Origin: Lentzea sp.
Lineage (GTDB): Bacteria; Actinomycetota; Actinomycetes; Mycobacteriales; Pseudonocardiaceae
Reading direction: 5' to 3'
Assembly: GCA_030146905.1 (NCBI GenBank)
Contig: JASLAV010000012.1
Location: forward strand, 1 to 9,241
Length of the DNA: 9,241 nt
Shown here one piece after another: positions 1-6,478 of this stretch. Both the position numbers and the translations under genes were made by a program. The first letter of the stretch is position 1. Each line of letters opens with the position of its first letter. The notes under the pieces were generated by a model. That model saw only the letters and a list, made by a program, of their open reading frames with translations, was not told the origin of the DNA and ran no database searches.

Positions 1-651
1 CGCTCGTGGGTGTTCGCGCGCTCGTACGCCGAGGAGCGCGCGATCCTGCTCCAGCACCCCGAACTGCTGTCGACGGACGCCGACGTCGCCGTCACCGAGG
101 CGTTGTACGGGACGAGCCTGATCGAGGCGCAGGTCATCCAGTCTCGCCGGACCACCGCGCAGCAGCAGGGCGTGACGCTCGCGTACCGGCCGTGGCTGCT
201 GGCCAGCCTCGCTGACGAGTTCGTCGACGCCACGCCCGCACGTCGCCGCGAGCTGCTCGCCATGCGACGCGAAGAGCTGCTGGACAAGGAAGTCCTGAAG
301 AACGTCCGTGACAACCGGCCCGTGCACGCGTTGCTGCTGCTGTCCGACAAGAACACCGATGTGGTGCATCTCGTGCTGGAAGCGCTGGAAGATCCCGCGC
401 GGGTCAGCGAGATCCTGCGTGAACTGGTGGCGTCCGCTTCTCCGCAGGCGCTCACCCAGGCCGTGACGGCGTTGGAGCCACACGCGCTGGCGGCGCTCTA
501 CAAGGCGGTCGCGCGCGCTCGTGCCGGTGACATGCGGTTGGCGTTGCCGTCGCCGGACCAGCGCATGACGTGGATCCACGAGCTGACCTACCTGGTGCCG
601 GCGGACCTCCAGCTGCTCACCCTCATCCGCAAGCTCGCCGAGGAGTCCTGA
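1..651 (+). CDS. C-terminal part of an all-helical protein of unknown function (5' end outside window)
   Basis: The reading frame is open from base 1 and ends at TGA 649-651, so only the last 216 residues are present. The GTG at 10 is an internal valine codon, not a convincing start. The visible part has no signal peptide or membrane segment and looks entirely alpha-helical, rich in Leu, Ala, Arg and Glu. Its first 50 residues (ending in a stretch with HPELLSTDADVAV) resemble the helical linkers that follow TPR or CHAT regions in large actinobacterial proteins. That is resemblance only, and no catalytic motif is visible. The stop codon overlaps the next gene's ATG by one base, so this protein is probably made in step with the LCAT-like hydrolase and may partner it. 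Codon use matches the neighbours. Function is not recognised; the missing N-terminal part would decide it. Confidence 0.8.
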   Translation, partial: RSWVFARSYAEERAILLQHPELLSTDADVAVTEALYGTSLIEAQVIQSRRTTAQQQGVTLAYRPWLLASLADEFVDATPARRRELLAMRREELLDKEVLKNVRDNRPVHALLLLSDKNTDVVHLVLEALEDPARVSEILRELVASASPQALTQAVTALEPHALAALYKAVARARAGDMRLALPSPDQRMTWIHELTYLVPADLQLLTLIRKLAEES

Positions 652-1976
652 TGAGCGATCTCGTCGTAGTCCTGCCCGGCATCCTCGGCAGCACGCTGCG
701 CGACGGCGACGGCATGGTGTGGGAGGTGTCGGGCAGGGCCGCGTTGCGCGCGGTGCTGTCGCTGGGACGCGACCTCCAGCGGCTGAGGCTGCCCGCCGGC
801 ATCGGCGACGAGCACCCCGGTGACGGCATCGAACCCGTGGCGCTGATGGCGGACCTGCACGTCATCCCCGGCATCTGGACGCCGCTCAAGGGCTACGACC
901 GGGTGACCAGGAGGCTGAACTCGCTCGGCTACACCGTCGAGAAGGGCAACCTGCTGCTGTTCGCCTACGACTGGCGGTTGTCGAACCGCTACAACGGCGC
1001 GCTGCTCGCCAGGCGTGTGGACGAGGCGCTGGACCGGATCGGCCAGGACGCCGAGGTCAGTTTCGTCTGCCACTCCATGGGTGGGCTGGTCGCGCGGTGG
1101 TGCGTCGAGCAGTGCGGGATGGCCGAGCGCACCGACAAGCTGATCACCATGGGCACGCCGTTCCGCGGCGCGGCGACGGCGCTGGACCAGCTGGTCAACG
1201 GCGTGCGCAAAGGCCTCGGGCCGTTGGCGATCGACCTGACGGAGTTCGCGCGGTCGATGCCGTCGCTGCACCAGCTGCTGCCCGAGTACGCGTGCATCGA
1301 GTCGTCCTCCGGCCTGGTCAAGACGACGGAGACGTCGTTGCCCGAGCTGGACACGGAGATGGTCGCGGACGCGATGGCGTTCCACGGCGCGTTGACCGAC
1401 TCGTTCGCGGACAAGACGTACGCGATCCTCGGCGGCAAGCAGCCCACGGCCACGACCGCCCGCATCGCCGACGGCAAGGTGATCTGCTACCGGACGTACG
1501 AGGGTGACGACCTGTACGGGGACGGGACCGTGCCGATGGTCGGGGCGGCACGCCGGGGGCTGGCGTTGTCGTCGAACACGCTGCACCGCGTGACGGAGCA
1601 GCACACGTCGTTGCAGGACAACGCCGCCGTGCTCGACGCGGTGGAGTCGTTCCTGACGTCGAAGTCGATCGTCCCTCGCAACGTCACGGCGACGGAACCG
1701 CAGGTCAGCGTGCCGGACCTGGTGCTGACCGGTGAGGCGCTGGAGGTCACCGTCGAGCTGAGGGACACCGCGCCGCGGGCGGTGAAGGTGGCGCTGCTCG
1801 ACGAGAACGGCAGGCAGGTCGAGTCCCGCAGTCCGGCGATCTCCGAGAACATGGCGGTCAAATTCGGCGAATTGGCCCCCGGCGCCTACTACGTGCAGGT
1901 CAGCGGCATCTCGGTGGGCTCTCCGGTGGTCCCGGTGACGTCCGCTGTGCTCGTCATGGATTGCCCCGCGGTCTGA
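651..1976 (+). CDS. LCAT-like alpha/beta hydrolase (lipase/acyltransferase family), probably cytoplasmic
   Basis: A protein of 441 residues with the lecithin:cholesterol acyltransferase fold. Motifs in order: PGILGS at 9-14 (oxyanion loop after the first strand), YDWR at 106-109 (typical of LCAT relatives), the nucleophile elbow CHSMGG at 140-145 with S142, GDGTVP at 290-295 with probable catalytic D291, and probable catalytic H318 in EQHTSL. Cys replaces the first Gly of the usual GxSxG. Residues about 345-435 form a separate beta-rich, Ig/prealbumin-like domain. The mature fold starts at residue 4, so there is no signal peptide, unlike secreted lipases. The start is ATG 651, overlapping the upstream stop by one base; an in-frame upstream ATG at 570 would add 27 unlike residues and is rejected. 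It should hydrolyse or transfer acyl chains from a lipid or ester, but the substrate cannot be read. The fold is confident; the role is open. Confidence 0.9.
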   Translation: MSDLVVVLPGILGSTLRDGDGMVWEVSGRAALRAVLSLGRDLQRLRLPAGIGDEHPGDGIEPVALMADLHVIPGIWTPLKGYDRVTRRLNSLGYTVEKGNLLLFAYDWRLSNRYNGALLARRVDEALDRIGQDAEVSFVCHSMGGLVARWCVEQCGMAERTDKLITMGTPFRGAATALDQLVNGVRKGLGPLAIDLTEFARSMPSLHQLLPEYACIESSSGLVKTTETSLPELDTEMVADAMAFHGALTDSFADKTYAILGGKQPTATTARIADGKVICYRTYEGDDLYGDGTVPMVGAARRGLALSSNTLHRVTEQHTSLQDNAAVLDAVESFLTSKSIVPRNVTATEPQVSVPDLVLTGEALEVTVELRDTAPRAVKVALLDENGRQVESRSPAISENMAVKFGELAPGAYYVQVSGISVGSPVVPVTSAVLVMDCPAV

Positions 1977-2016
1977 CCGGGAGGACGATTCACCTGCTCC
2001 GGGAACTGACCGCAGT

Positions 2017-2024
2017 GGAGGAGG
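2017..2024 (+). promoter_or_regulatory. Strong ribosome binding site of ctaD
   Basis: GGAGGAGG lies 12 bases before the ATG at 2037. It is the strongest Shine-Dalgarno match near any start in the window and supports this start over later in-frame ones. No clear promoter was seen in the 60 bases between the hydrolase stop and ctaD. Read-through from the hydrolase unit is therefore possible. Confidence 0.7.
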
Positions 2025-2036
2025 CGCGACGCCGTC

Positions 2037-3791
2037 ATGACCACGATCAAGCCCACGCCCGTGGTGCCCCATCCCGGCGCGGCGCGTGCGCGGCCGAAGG
2101 GCTCGTACTTCCTCCAGCTGTTCAAGACGACCGATCCCAAGCAGATCGGGGTCATGTACCTGACCACGTCGTTCGTGTTCTTCATGATCGGCGGCCTGAT
2201 GGCGCTGCTGATGCGCGCCGAGCTGGGGCGGCCGGGCCTGCAGTTCCTGTCGAACGAGCAGTACAACCAGCTGTTCACCATGCACGGCACGATCATGCTG
2301 CTGCTGTACGCGACGCCGATCCTGTTCGGGTTCGCGAACTTCGTCCTGCCGCTGCAGATCGGCTCGCCGGATGTCGCTTTCCCGCGCCTGAACGCCTTCT
2401 CGTACTGGCTGTACCTGTTCGGGGCGATCACCGTCGTCGCCGGCTTCGTGACGCCGGGCGGCGCCGCGGACTTCGGTTGGTTCGCCTACACCCCGCTGTC
2501 CTCGGCCATGCACTCGCCCGGTGTCGGCGCGGACCTGTGGATCATGGGCCTGGCCATCAGCGGCCTCGGCACGATCCTGGGCGCGGTCAACATGATCACG
2601 ACGGTCGTGTGCCTGCGGGCGCCGGGCATGACGATGTTCCGGATGCCGGTCTTCACCTGGAACATCCTCGTGACGTCCGTGCTGATCCTGCTGGCGTTCC
2701 CGATCCTCACGGCCGCTCTGATGGGCCTCGCGGCGGACCGGCACCTCGGGGCCCACGTGTTCGACCCCGCCAACGGCGGTGTGATCCTGTGGCAGCACCT
2801 CTTCTGGTTCTTCGGACACCCAGAGGTCTACATCGTCGCCCTGCCGTTCTTCGGCATCGTGACGGAGATCTTCCCGGTGTTCAGCCGCAAGCCGTTGTTC
2901 GGTTACAAGGGCCTCGTGTTCGCGACGTTGGCGATCGCCATGCTGTCCGTGGCCGTGTGGGCCCACCACATGTACGCCACCGGCGCGGTGCTGCTGCCGT
3001 TCTTCGCGCTGATGACGTTCCTGATCGCGGTGCCGACCGGCATCAAGTTCTTCAACTGGATCGGCACGATGTGGAAGGGACAGCTGACGTTCGAGACACC
3101 GATGCTGTTCTCGATCGGCTTCCTCGTGACGTTCCTCTTCGGCGGCCTGTCCGGCATCATCCTGGCCTCACCGCCGCTGGACTTCCACGTGTCGGACACG
3201 TACTTCGTGGTGGCGCACTTCCACTACGTGCTGTTCGGCACGATCGTGTTCGCCACCTACGCCGGCATCTACTTCTGGTTCCCGAAGATCACCGGCCGGT
3301 TCCTCGACGAGCCACTGGGCAAACTGCACTTCTGGACCACGTTCTTCGGCTTCCACGGCACGTTCCTGGTGCAGCACTGGCTGGGCAACGAGGGCATGCC
3401 GCGCCGGTATGCCGACTACCTGCCCTCCGACGGCTTCACGTTCCTCAACACGTTCTCCACGATCGGCTCGTTCCTGCTCGGCGCGTCCGTGCTGCCGTTC
3501 GTGTGGAACGTCTTCCGCTCCTACCGCTACGGCGACCCCGCGCCGCAGGACGACCCGTGGGGCTACGGCAACTCGCTGGAGTGGGCGACGACCTCACCCC
3601 CGCCGCGGCACAACTTCTACGAGCTGCCGCGGATCCGTTCGGAACGGCCCGCGTTCGAGCTGCACTACCCGCACATGGTCGAGCGCATGCGCGAGGAAGC
3701 GCACTTCTCGCTGGCGCACCCCGGAAAGCACCGGGTGGGCACCGACGACGCCACCGAGAAGGCGCTCGCCTCGACGGAACGGGAGGAGTAG
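2037..3791 (+). CDS. ctaD: Cytochrome c oxidase subunit I (aa3 type)
   Basis: The catalytic subunit of the membrane heme-copper oxidase, which reduces O2 to water using electrons from cytochrome c and pumps protons. It has 584 residues, normal for actinobacteria, with about twelve membrane segments between residues 40 and 490. Visible ligands are H83 (in TMHG) and H396 for heme a, H394 for heme a3 (VAHFHY 392-397), and H261, H310 and H311 for CuB. H261 and Y265 in GHPEVY form the usual cross-link pair. Proton-path residues are D112 and E263 (D-channel) and K337 (K-channel), which marks it as type A1. The soluble C-terminal tail (about 500-584, with [10 protein letters not shown]) is typical of actinobacterial CtaD. 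No ctaC, ctaE or qcr genes are adjacent. In related bacteria subunit I is often encoded apart and may be duplicated, so this could be the main or an extra copy. Its stop lies one base from the stop of the convergent gene. Confidence 0.98.
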   Translation: MTTIKPTPVVPHPGAARARPKGSYFLQLFKTTDPKQIGVMYLTTSFVFFMIGGLMALLMRAELGRPGLQFLSNEQYNQLFTMHGTIMLLLYATPILFGFANFVLPLQIGSPDVAFPRLNAFSYWLYLFGAITVVAGFVTPGGAADFGWFAYTPLSSAMHSPGVGADLWIMGLAISGLGTILGAVNMITTVVCLRAPGMTMFRMPVFTWNILVTSVLILLAFPILTAALMGLAADRHLGAHVFDPANGGVILWQHLFWFFGHPEVYIVALPFFGIVTEIFPVFSRKPLFGYKGLVFATLAIAMLSVAVWAHHMYATGAVLLPFFALMTFLIAVPTGIKFFNWIGTMWKGQLTFETPMLFSIGFLVTFLFGGLSGIILASPPLDFHVSDTYFVVAHFHYVLFGTIVFATYAGIYFWFPKITGRFLDEPLGKLHFWTTFFGFHGTFLVQHWLGNEGMPRRYADYLPSDGFTFLNTFSTIGSFLLGASVLPFVWNVFRSYRYGDPAPQDDPWGYGNSLEWATTSPPPRHNFYELPRIRSERPAFELHYPHMVERMREEAHFSLAHPGKHRVGTDDATEKALASTEREE

Positions 3792-3792
3792 G

Positions 3793-4605
3793 TCAGCGCT
3801 TGCCGGGGATGAGCCCCGCGCCGACGACGGCCTTGCCCAGCGGCGTGGCCAGCTCGACGAACCGCTCCTTCTCCTGGTCGCTGAGGACGTCGTAGGCCGG
3901 CGCGGCCATCCGGTCCGTCTCGTCCTCGACGCCCTGGCGCAGCTCGCGCCCCTTCTCCGTGAGCAATTGGTCGTCCCCGACGAGGCCGCGGTGCCGCAGG
4001 TCCTCGACCGTCGCGTCCCACTGCTCCTGCGACCACGCACGCGTCTTGCGCAACACGTCAGCCGGGTAGTCGCCCGTCGCGACGTGCAGCACGAGCGCCT
4101 CGAGACCGGTGATGTTGTGCCGCAGCAACGCCGCGAGGTGCCCGTCGCCGCGGAACTCGCGCAGCAACGTCTGGGCGTGGAACAGCTGCAGGAGCGTGTC
4201 GTCCGGCCAGGGCAGGCTCGCGTGCGCGGCGAACAACGTGCGGCCGTGCAGCATCTCCCCCGCCCGCTCGGCGGCGCGCCTGGCGAGCCCGGTGATCTCC
4301 CCGAGGTCCTCCGGCAGCACCTTGCGCAGGGCCTCGTCCGCCGCCTCCAGCCGCAGCTCGATGATGCGCTGCGGCGTGACCTTCTCCCACGCCTGAGGGA
4401 TGCGCGCCCGCACGATCTCGGGGTTGAAGTTGTAGAACGTCGCGATCACGACCTCGGCTCCGACCGGGCCCAGCGCGGCCGCCCGTGACGCGAAGTACCC
4501 GCCGGGCCGGTCCAGCCCCACGCTCGCGTACCGGCTGTCCGCCTCGGGGGCGAAGTAGATCATCCCGTGCACGGGCTCAAGGGAGCGAAACAGAGTCCTG
4601 ATCAT
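3793..4605 (-). CDS. SCO6745 family protein with winged-helix-like C-terminal region
   Basis: A protein of 270 residues. The N-terminal signature, LEPVHGMIYFAPEA at about 9-22 followed by YFASRAAALGPVGA at 37-50, is typical of the SCO6745 (SalK-like) family found widely in actinobacteria. Residues about 188-228 look like a winged helix of MarR-like form (WSQEQWDATVEDLRHRGLV, then LTEKGRELR), and a helical tail follows. It has no membrane segment or signal peptide, so it is expected to be cytoplasmic. Biochemical function is not established for the family; DNA binding or small-molecule sensing is only an inference from the fold. The start is ATG 4605-4603: the family's N-terminal motif begins a few residues later, while the frame extending upstream to 4758 would read through the divergent promoter and gene. 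No Shine-Dalgarno is present, which fits the leaderless promoter described at 4613-4640. Confidence 0.85.
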   Translation of the reverse strand: MIRTLFRSLEPVHGMIYFAPEADSRYASVGLDRPGGYFASRAAALGPVGAEVVIATFYNFNPEIVRARIPQAWEKVTPQRIIELRLEAADEALRKVLPEDLGEITGLARRAAERAGEMLHGRTLFAAHASLPWPDDTLLQLFHAQTLLREFRGDGHLAALLRHNITGLEALVLHVATGDYPADVLRKTRAWSQEQWDATVEDLRHRGLVGDDQLLTEKGRELRQGVEDETDRMAAPAYDVLSDQEKERFVELATPLGKAVVGAGLIPGKR

Positions 4606-4612
4606 GACCCCC

Positions 4613-4640
4613 AACCTAGTGGGCCGCCGGGAATTGTCAG
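4613..4640 (-). promoter_or_regulatory. Predicted leaderless promoter for the SCO6745-family gene
   Basis: On the minus strand, CTGACA (4640-4635) is followed after 16 bases by TAGGTT (4618-4613), a reasonable match to sigma70-type -35 and -10 boxes. The -10 box ends 7 bases before the ATG at 4605, so transcription should begin at or next to the start codon. The -35 box covers the same bases as the rightward damage-type element. This is a motif match by eye. Confidence 0.45.
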
Positions 4641-4656
4641 ACCCCTCTGCCAAGCT
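4634..4656 (+). promoter_or_regulatory. Predicted PafBC / RecA-NDp type (DNA-damage) promoter for the DUF4240 pair
   Basis: TTGTCAGAC (4634-4642), then exactly 8 bases, then CAAGCT (4651-4656). The known LexA-independent damage promoter of mycobacteria (RecA-NDp, activated by PafBC) has the consensus tTGTCRGtg-N8-TAnnnT. Here TTGTCAG and the spacing match exactly. The mismatches are AC for TG at the end of the first part and C for T at the first base of the -10 box. The -10 box ends 7 bases before the GTG start at 4664, which predicts a leaderless mRNA and explains the missing ribosome site. Damage induction is inferred from this match. Confidence 0.55.
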
Positions 4657-4663
4657 CCGGCAC

Positions 4664-5200
4664 GTGGACTCGAACACCTTCTGGAAGCTGATCGCCGACG
4701 CCCGCGGCAGCGTCACGAACCCCGACGACTGCTGCGACGTGGCGGAGTCCGCCTCCACCGCCCTGGCCGGGCGGCCGCCGTCCGAGATCCTGGCGACGCA
4801 ACAGGTCCTGTGGGACCTGCTGGCGCAGTCCTACCGCAACCCGCTGTGGGCAGCCGCCTACGTGATCAACGGCGGCTGCTCGGACGATGGCTTCGACTAC
4901 TTCCGCGGCTGGCTGATCACCCAGGGCCGCGCCGTGTACGAGGCCGCCATCGCCTCCCCCGACTCGCTGGCGTCGGTGCCGGTCGTCATGACCGCGGCCG
5001 AGACCGGCAACGAACTGGAGTGCGAGCGCACCATGCACATCGCCTGGGACGCGCACATCAAGGCCACCGGCATGCGCCTGCCCGAAGACGCCTTCACGAT
5101 CCGCTACCCCGATCTGGACCCGGAGTGGGACTTCGACTTCGACGACGAGGCGGAGATGGGCAGGCGGCTGCCCCGGCTGGCGGCGCTGTATGAGCTCTGA
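4664..5200 (+). CDS. DUF4240 domain protein, first of a tandem pair
   Basis: A protein of 178 residues, close to a full single-domain DUF4240 protein. It shows FWKLIADARG at 6-15, then PLWAAAYVINGGCSDDGFDY at 60-79 followed by FRGWLITQGR, then SPDSLA at 98-103. Near the C-terminus is an acidic stretch, DPEWDFDFDDEAEM at 152-165, followed by RLPRLAAL. It has no membrane segment and is probably cytoplasmic. The family's biochemical role is unknown. The GTG start at 4664 was chosen because it aligns with the ATG of the paralogue just downstream and sits 7 bases after a good -10 box. An ATG at 4604 in the same frame would add 20 unrelated residues encoded across the promoter region. The gene overlaps the next by 11 bases, so the two should be co-transcribed. 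Two adjacent Cys (C23-C24) are shared with the paralogue. Confidence 0.88.
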   Translation: MDSNTFWKLIADARGSVTNPDDCCDVAESASTALAGRPPSEILATQQVLWDLLAQSYRNPLWAAAYVINGGCSDDGFDYFRGWLITQGRAVYEAAIASPDSLASVPVVMTAAETGNELECERTMHIAWDAHIKATGMRLPEDAFTIRYPDLDPEWDFDFDDEAEMGRRLPRLAALYEL

Positions 5201-5714
5201 CGTGTTCTGGGACCCGATCTCCACCGCGCACACGGGCGCGGAGACCTGCTGCGACGTCGCGGCCAACGCCACCGCACACCTCTCCACCCGGCCCGCGGCC
5301 GAGATCGTGGCGGCGGGCCGGGCTTTGCGGGCCTTGATGGACGCCTCCTACCTGGGCCCGCTGTGGGCGGCGGCCCACCTGATCCGCGGCGGCTGCTCCG
5401 ACGACAGCTTCGACTACTTCCGCGCCTACCTCCTGGCCCAGGGCAGGTCGGTCTTCGAAGCGGCGGTGGCCGACCCGGACTCGCTGGCGGACCATCGCGT
5501 GCGGCCCGGCGCGGACGGCGTCGTGGCCGACTGCGAGGACGTGCTGTCCATCGCCTGGGACGCCCACGTCGCCGTCACCGGTGAGGACCTGCCGGACGAG
5601 GCGTGGGAGCAGCGCGAGCGGCCGCCGCTGGATCCCGCGTGGGACTTCGACTTCGACGATGAAGCGGAGATGCGCCTGCGGTTGCCGCGGCTGGCCGCGC
5701 TTCATCTGCCTTGA
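5190..5714 (+). CDS. DUF4240 domain protein, second of a tandem pair
   Basis: A protein of 174 residues that aligns with the preceding gene from end to end, with roughly half the residues identical by eye. Shared blocks are FW near the start, CCDVA at 20-24, PLWAAA at 57-62, GGCSDD.FDYFR at 67-78, DPDSLA at 95-100, IAWDAH at 121-126, and the acidic DPAWDFDFDDEAEM block at 148-161 followed by RLPRLAAL. It lacks about three residues found near position 17-19 of the first copy. The ATG at 5190 lies inside the end of the first gene (11-base overlap, different frame) with no clear ribosome site, so translation is probably coupled. The pair most likely arose by duplication and then diverged. No function is established. 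An acidic, possibly metal-binding C-terminal patch is visible but untested. Confidence 0.88.
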   Translation: MSSDVFWDPISTAHTGAETCCDVAANATAHLSTRPAAEIVAAGRALRALMDASYLGPLWAAAHLIRGGCSDDSFDYFRAYLLAQGRSVFEAAVADPDSLADHRVRPGADGVVADCEDVLSIAWDAHVAVTGEDLPDEAWEQRERPPLDPAWDFDFDDEAEMRLRLPRLAALHLP

Positions 5715-5782
5715 GGCCGGTCGCGCTCCGCCTCGGGGCGTCTGACCGCGCTCTGTCCTGCCTTGGGGCGTCTGGGCGCGCC
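5708..5782 (+). repeat. Three degenerate GC-rich direct repeats at the end of the DUF4240 pair
   Basis: Related units begin at 5708 (GCCTTGAGGCCGGTCGCGCT), 5730 (GCCTCGGGGCGTCTGACCGC) and 5760 (GCCTTGGGGCGTCTGGGCGC). Units two and three are the most alike, 30 bases apart. The first runs through the TGA of the second DUF4240 gene. No stem-loop followed by a T-run was seen, so this is not a clear terminator. Confidence 0.45.
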
Positions 5783-5792
5783 GCCCGGTGAC

Positions 5793-5913
5793 TCAGTACC
5801 CCTGACGCACGTGTTCCAGCCACTGCGGAACCTTCAACCGAGCCCGGATCTTCGGGTTGCCCCGCCCCACCATCCCGAGGTCGAGGGCGGCGATCAGCAC
5901 AACCCGGTCACCG
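5793..5913 (-). pseudogene. Possible remnant (C-terminal tail) of an unidentified gene
   Basis: On the minus strand, about 39 codons before the TGA at 5795-5793 read as a normal-looking mixed protein tail, starting GDRVVLIAALDLGM and ending VPQWLEHVRQGY. Third codon positions are almost all G or C, as in real genes of this genome. Further upstream in the same frame, to about 6038, the translation becomes Arg/Gly-rich and low in information, so any original N-terminal part seems lost or scrambled. I do not recognise the family. It could equally be a chance open frame in GC-rich DNA. Confidence 0.25.
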
Positions 5914-6165
5914 CCCCACCGACCACGCCGCGCACCCGAAGCCACAGGGCGCCTCGCGGCACCGCCCCCGCACATCCAGTACGAGGACGTGGAGGCGGCG
6001 TCACGATGCACCCGTCTGACCGCGAATCGACCCGGCAACGTTCCGGGCCACGCCTCCCGCCTGTGACGCGGTGCAGCCGCGTGGTGTCCAGCTCGCTACG
6101 CGAACTGTTGGCTCGTGCGACTGCCTGTGATACCAACGCGCACACTGACGGTTTCCCGTTCGGCC

Positions 6166-6171
6166 GAAGGA
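6166..6171 (+). promoter_or_regulatory. Ribosome binding site fixing the GTG start at 6179
   Basis: GAAGGA lies 7 bases before GTG 6179, ideal Shine-Dalgarno spacing. It supports GTG as the start of the small deoxyribosyltransferase-like gene. Confidence 0.65.
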
Positions 6172-6178
6172 CTGAGCC

Positions 6179-6478
6179 GTGCCCGACCGACCCGAGATCG
6201 TCTGCATCTGCGGCTCTACCCGGTTCGTGGACGAGATGCGTGCGGCGAACCGGGATCTGACCTTGGCAGGTGTCATCGTCGTCGCGCCTGGCGAAACAGA
6301 CGAGTTGCTCACCAACGAACAGAAGGCCGCGCTGGACGCCCTCCACTTGCGCAAGATCGACCTGGCTGACCGGGTGATGGTCGTCAACCCCGGCGGGTAC
6401 ATCGGCGAGTCCACCAGCAGGGAGATCGCATACGCCCACACCACCGGCAAGCCGATCTCGTTCACCGATCCCGTCTGA
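6179..6478 (+). CDS. Small nucleoside 2-deoxyribosyltransferase-like (Rossmann-type) protein
   Basis: A complete 99-residue protein. It begins with a hydrophobic strand and a nucleotide-binding-type turn, IVCICGSTRF at 7-16. It then has LTLAGVIVVAPG at 27-38 and a conserved core, LRKIDLADRVMVVNPGGYIG, at 57-76, followed by ESTSREIAYA. This order resembles the nucleoside 2-deoxyribosyltransferase / DUF4406-like superfamily, in which a Glu in the position of E82 (REIAYA) is the usual nucleophile. Such proteins cleave or exchange bases on deoxynucleosides, and small versions are common in phages and accessory DNA; activity here is not shown. The start is GTG 6179 with a good ribosome site. It stands alone between decayed sequences. 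Its TGA lies at the end of the first unit of a 13-base tandem repeat, and an IS5-type remnant follows at once, so its C-terminus may have been altered by that event. Confidence 0.75.
   Translation: MPDRPEIVCICGSTRFVDEMRAANRDLTLAGVIVVAPGETDELLTNEQKAALDALHLRKIDLADRVMVVNPGGYIGESTSREIAYAHTTGKPISFTDPV

Larger units (their letters stand above)
5715..6178. other. Gene-poor accessory stretch between the DUF4240 pair and the small deoxyribosyltransferase-like gene
   Basis: No complete gene is convincing here. The left end holds the degenerate repeats. About 5793-5913 reads on the minus strand as a protein-like tail. The right half, about 6040-6160, shows no coding pattern. A weak promoter for the gene at 6179 may exist: TTGGCT at 6108-6113, then 15 bases, then GATACC at 6129-6134 with an upstream TG. 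That match is poor and is given only as a candidate. Confidence 0.5.

Noticed and set aside
570..650. ATG at 570 as start of the LCAT-like hydrolase
   Set aside because: It adds 27 Pro/Ala/Arg-rich residues overlapping the upstream gene, while ATG 651 directly precedes the first beta strand and is stop-start coupled.
588..2969. Very long open frame on the minus strand across the hydrolase and ctaD
   Set aside because: Its translation is dominated by Arg, Gln, His and Asp with no domain. It is antisense to two genes with clear motifs and is a product of high GC.
1961..3895. Long plus-strand open frame overlapping ctaD in another frame
   Set aside because: It is Arg/Pro/Ala-rich with no motif, and the ctaD frame carries every oxidase ligand.
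3409..4488. Plus-strand open frame covering the ctaD end and the SCO6745-family gene
   Set aside because: Low-complexity Arg/Ser/Thr translation, antisense to a recognised family.
4604..4663. ATG at 4604 as start of the first DUF4240 gene
   Set aside because: It would translate through the promoter elements, and the added 20 residues have no counterpart in the paralogue, which begins level with GTG 4664.
5739..6024. 12-base exact repeat CGTCTGACCGCG at 5739-5750 and 6013-6024
   Set aside because: A 12-mer pair is expected by chance in a GC-rich window of this size, and the flanks do not match.
5763..6260. Plus-strand open frame before the small deoxyribosyltransferase-like gene
   Set aside because: Pro/Arg/His/Thr-rich translation without domains, and it runs in another frame into a gene with a good ribosome site.
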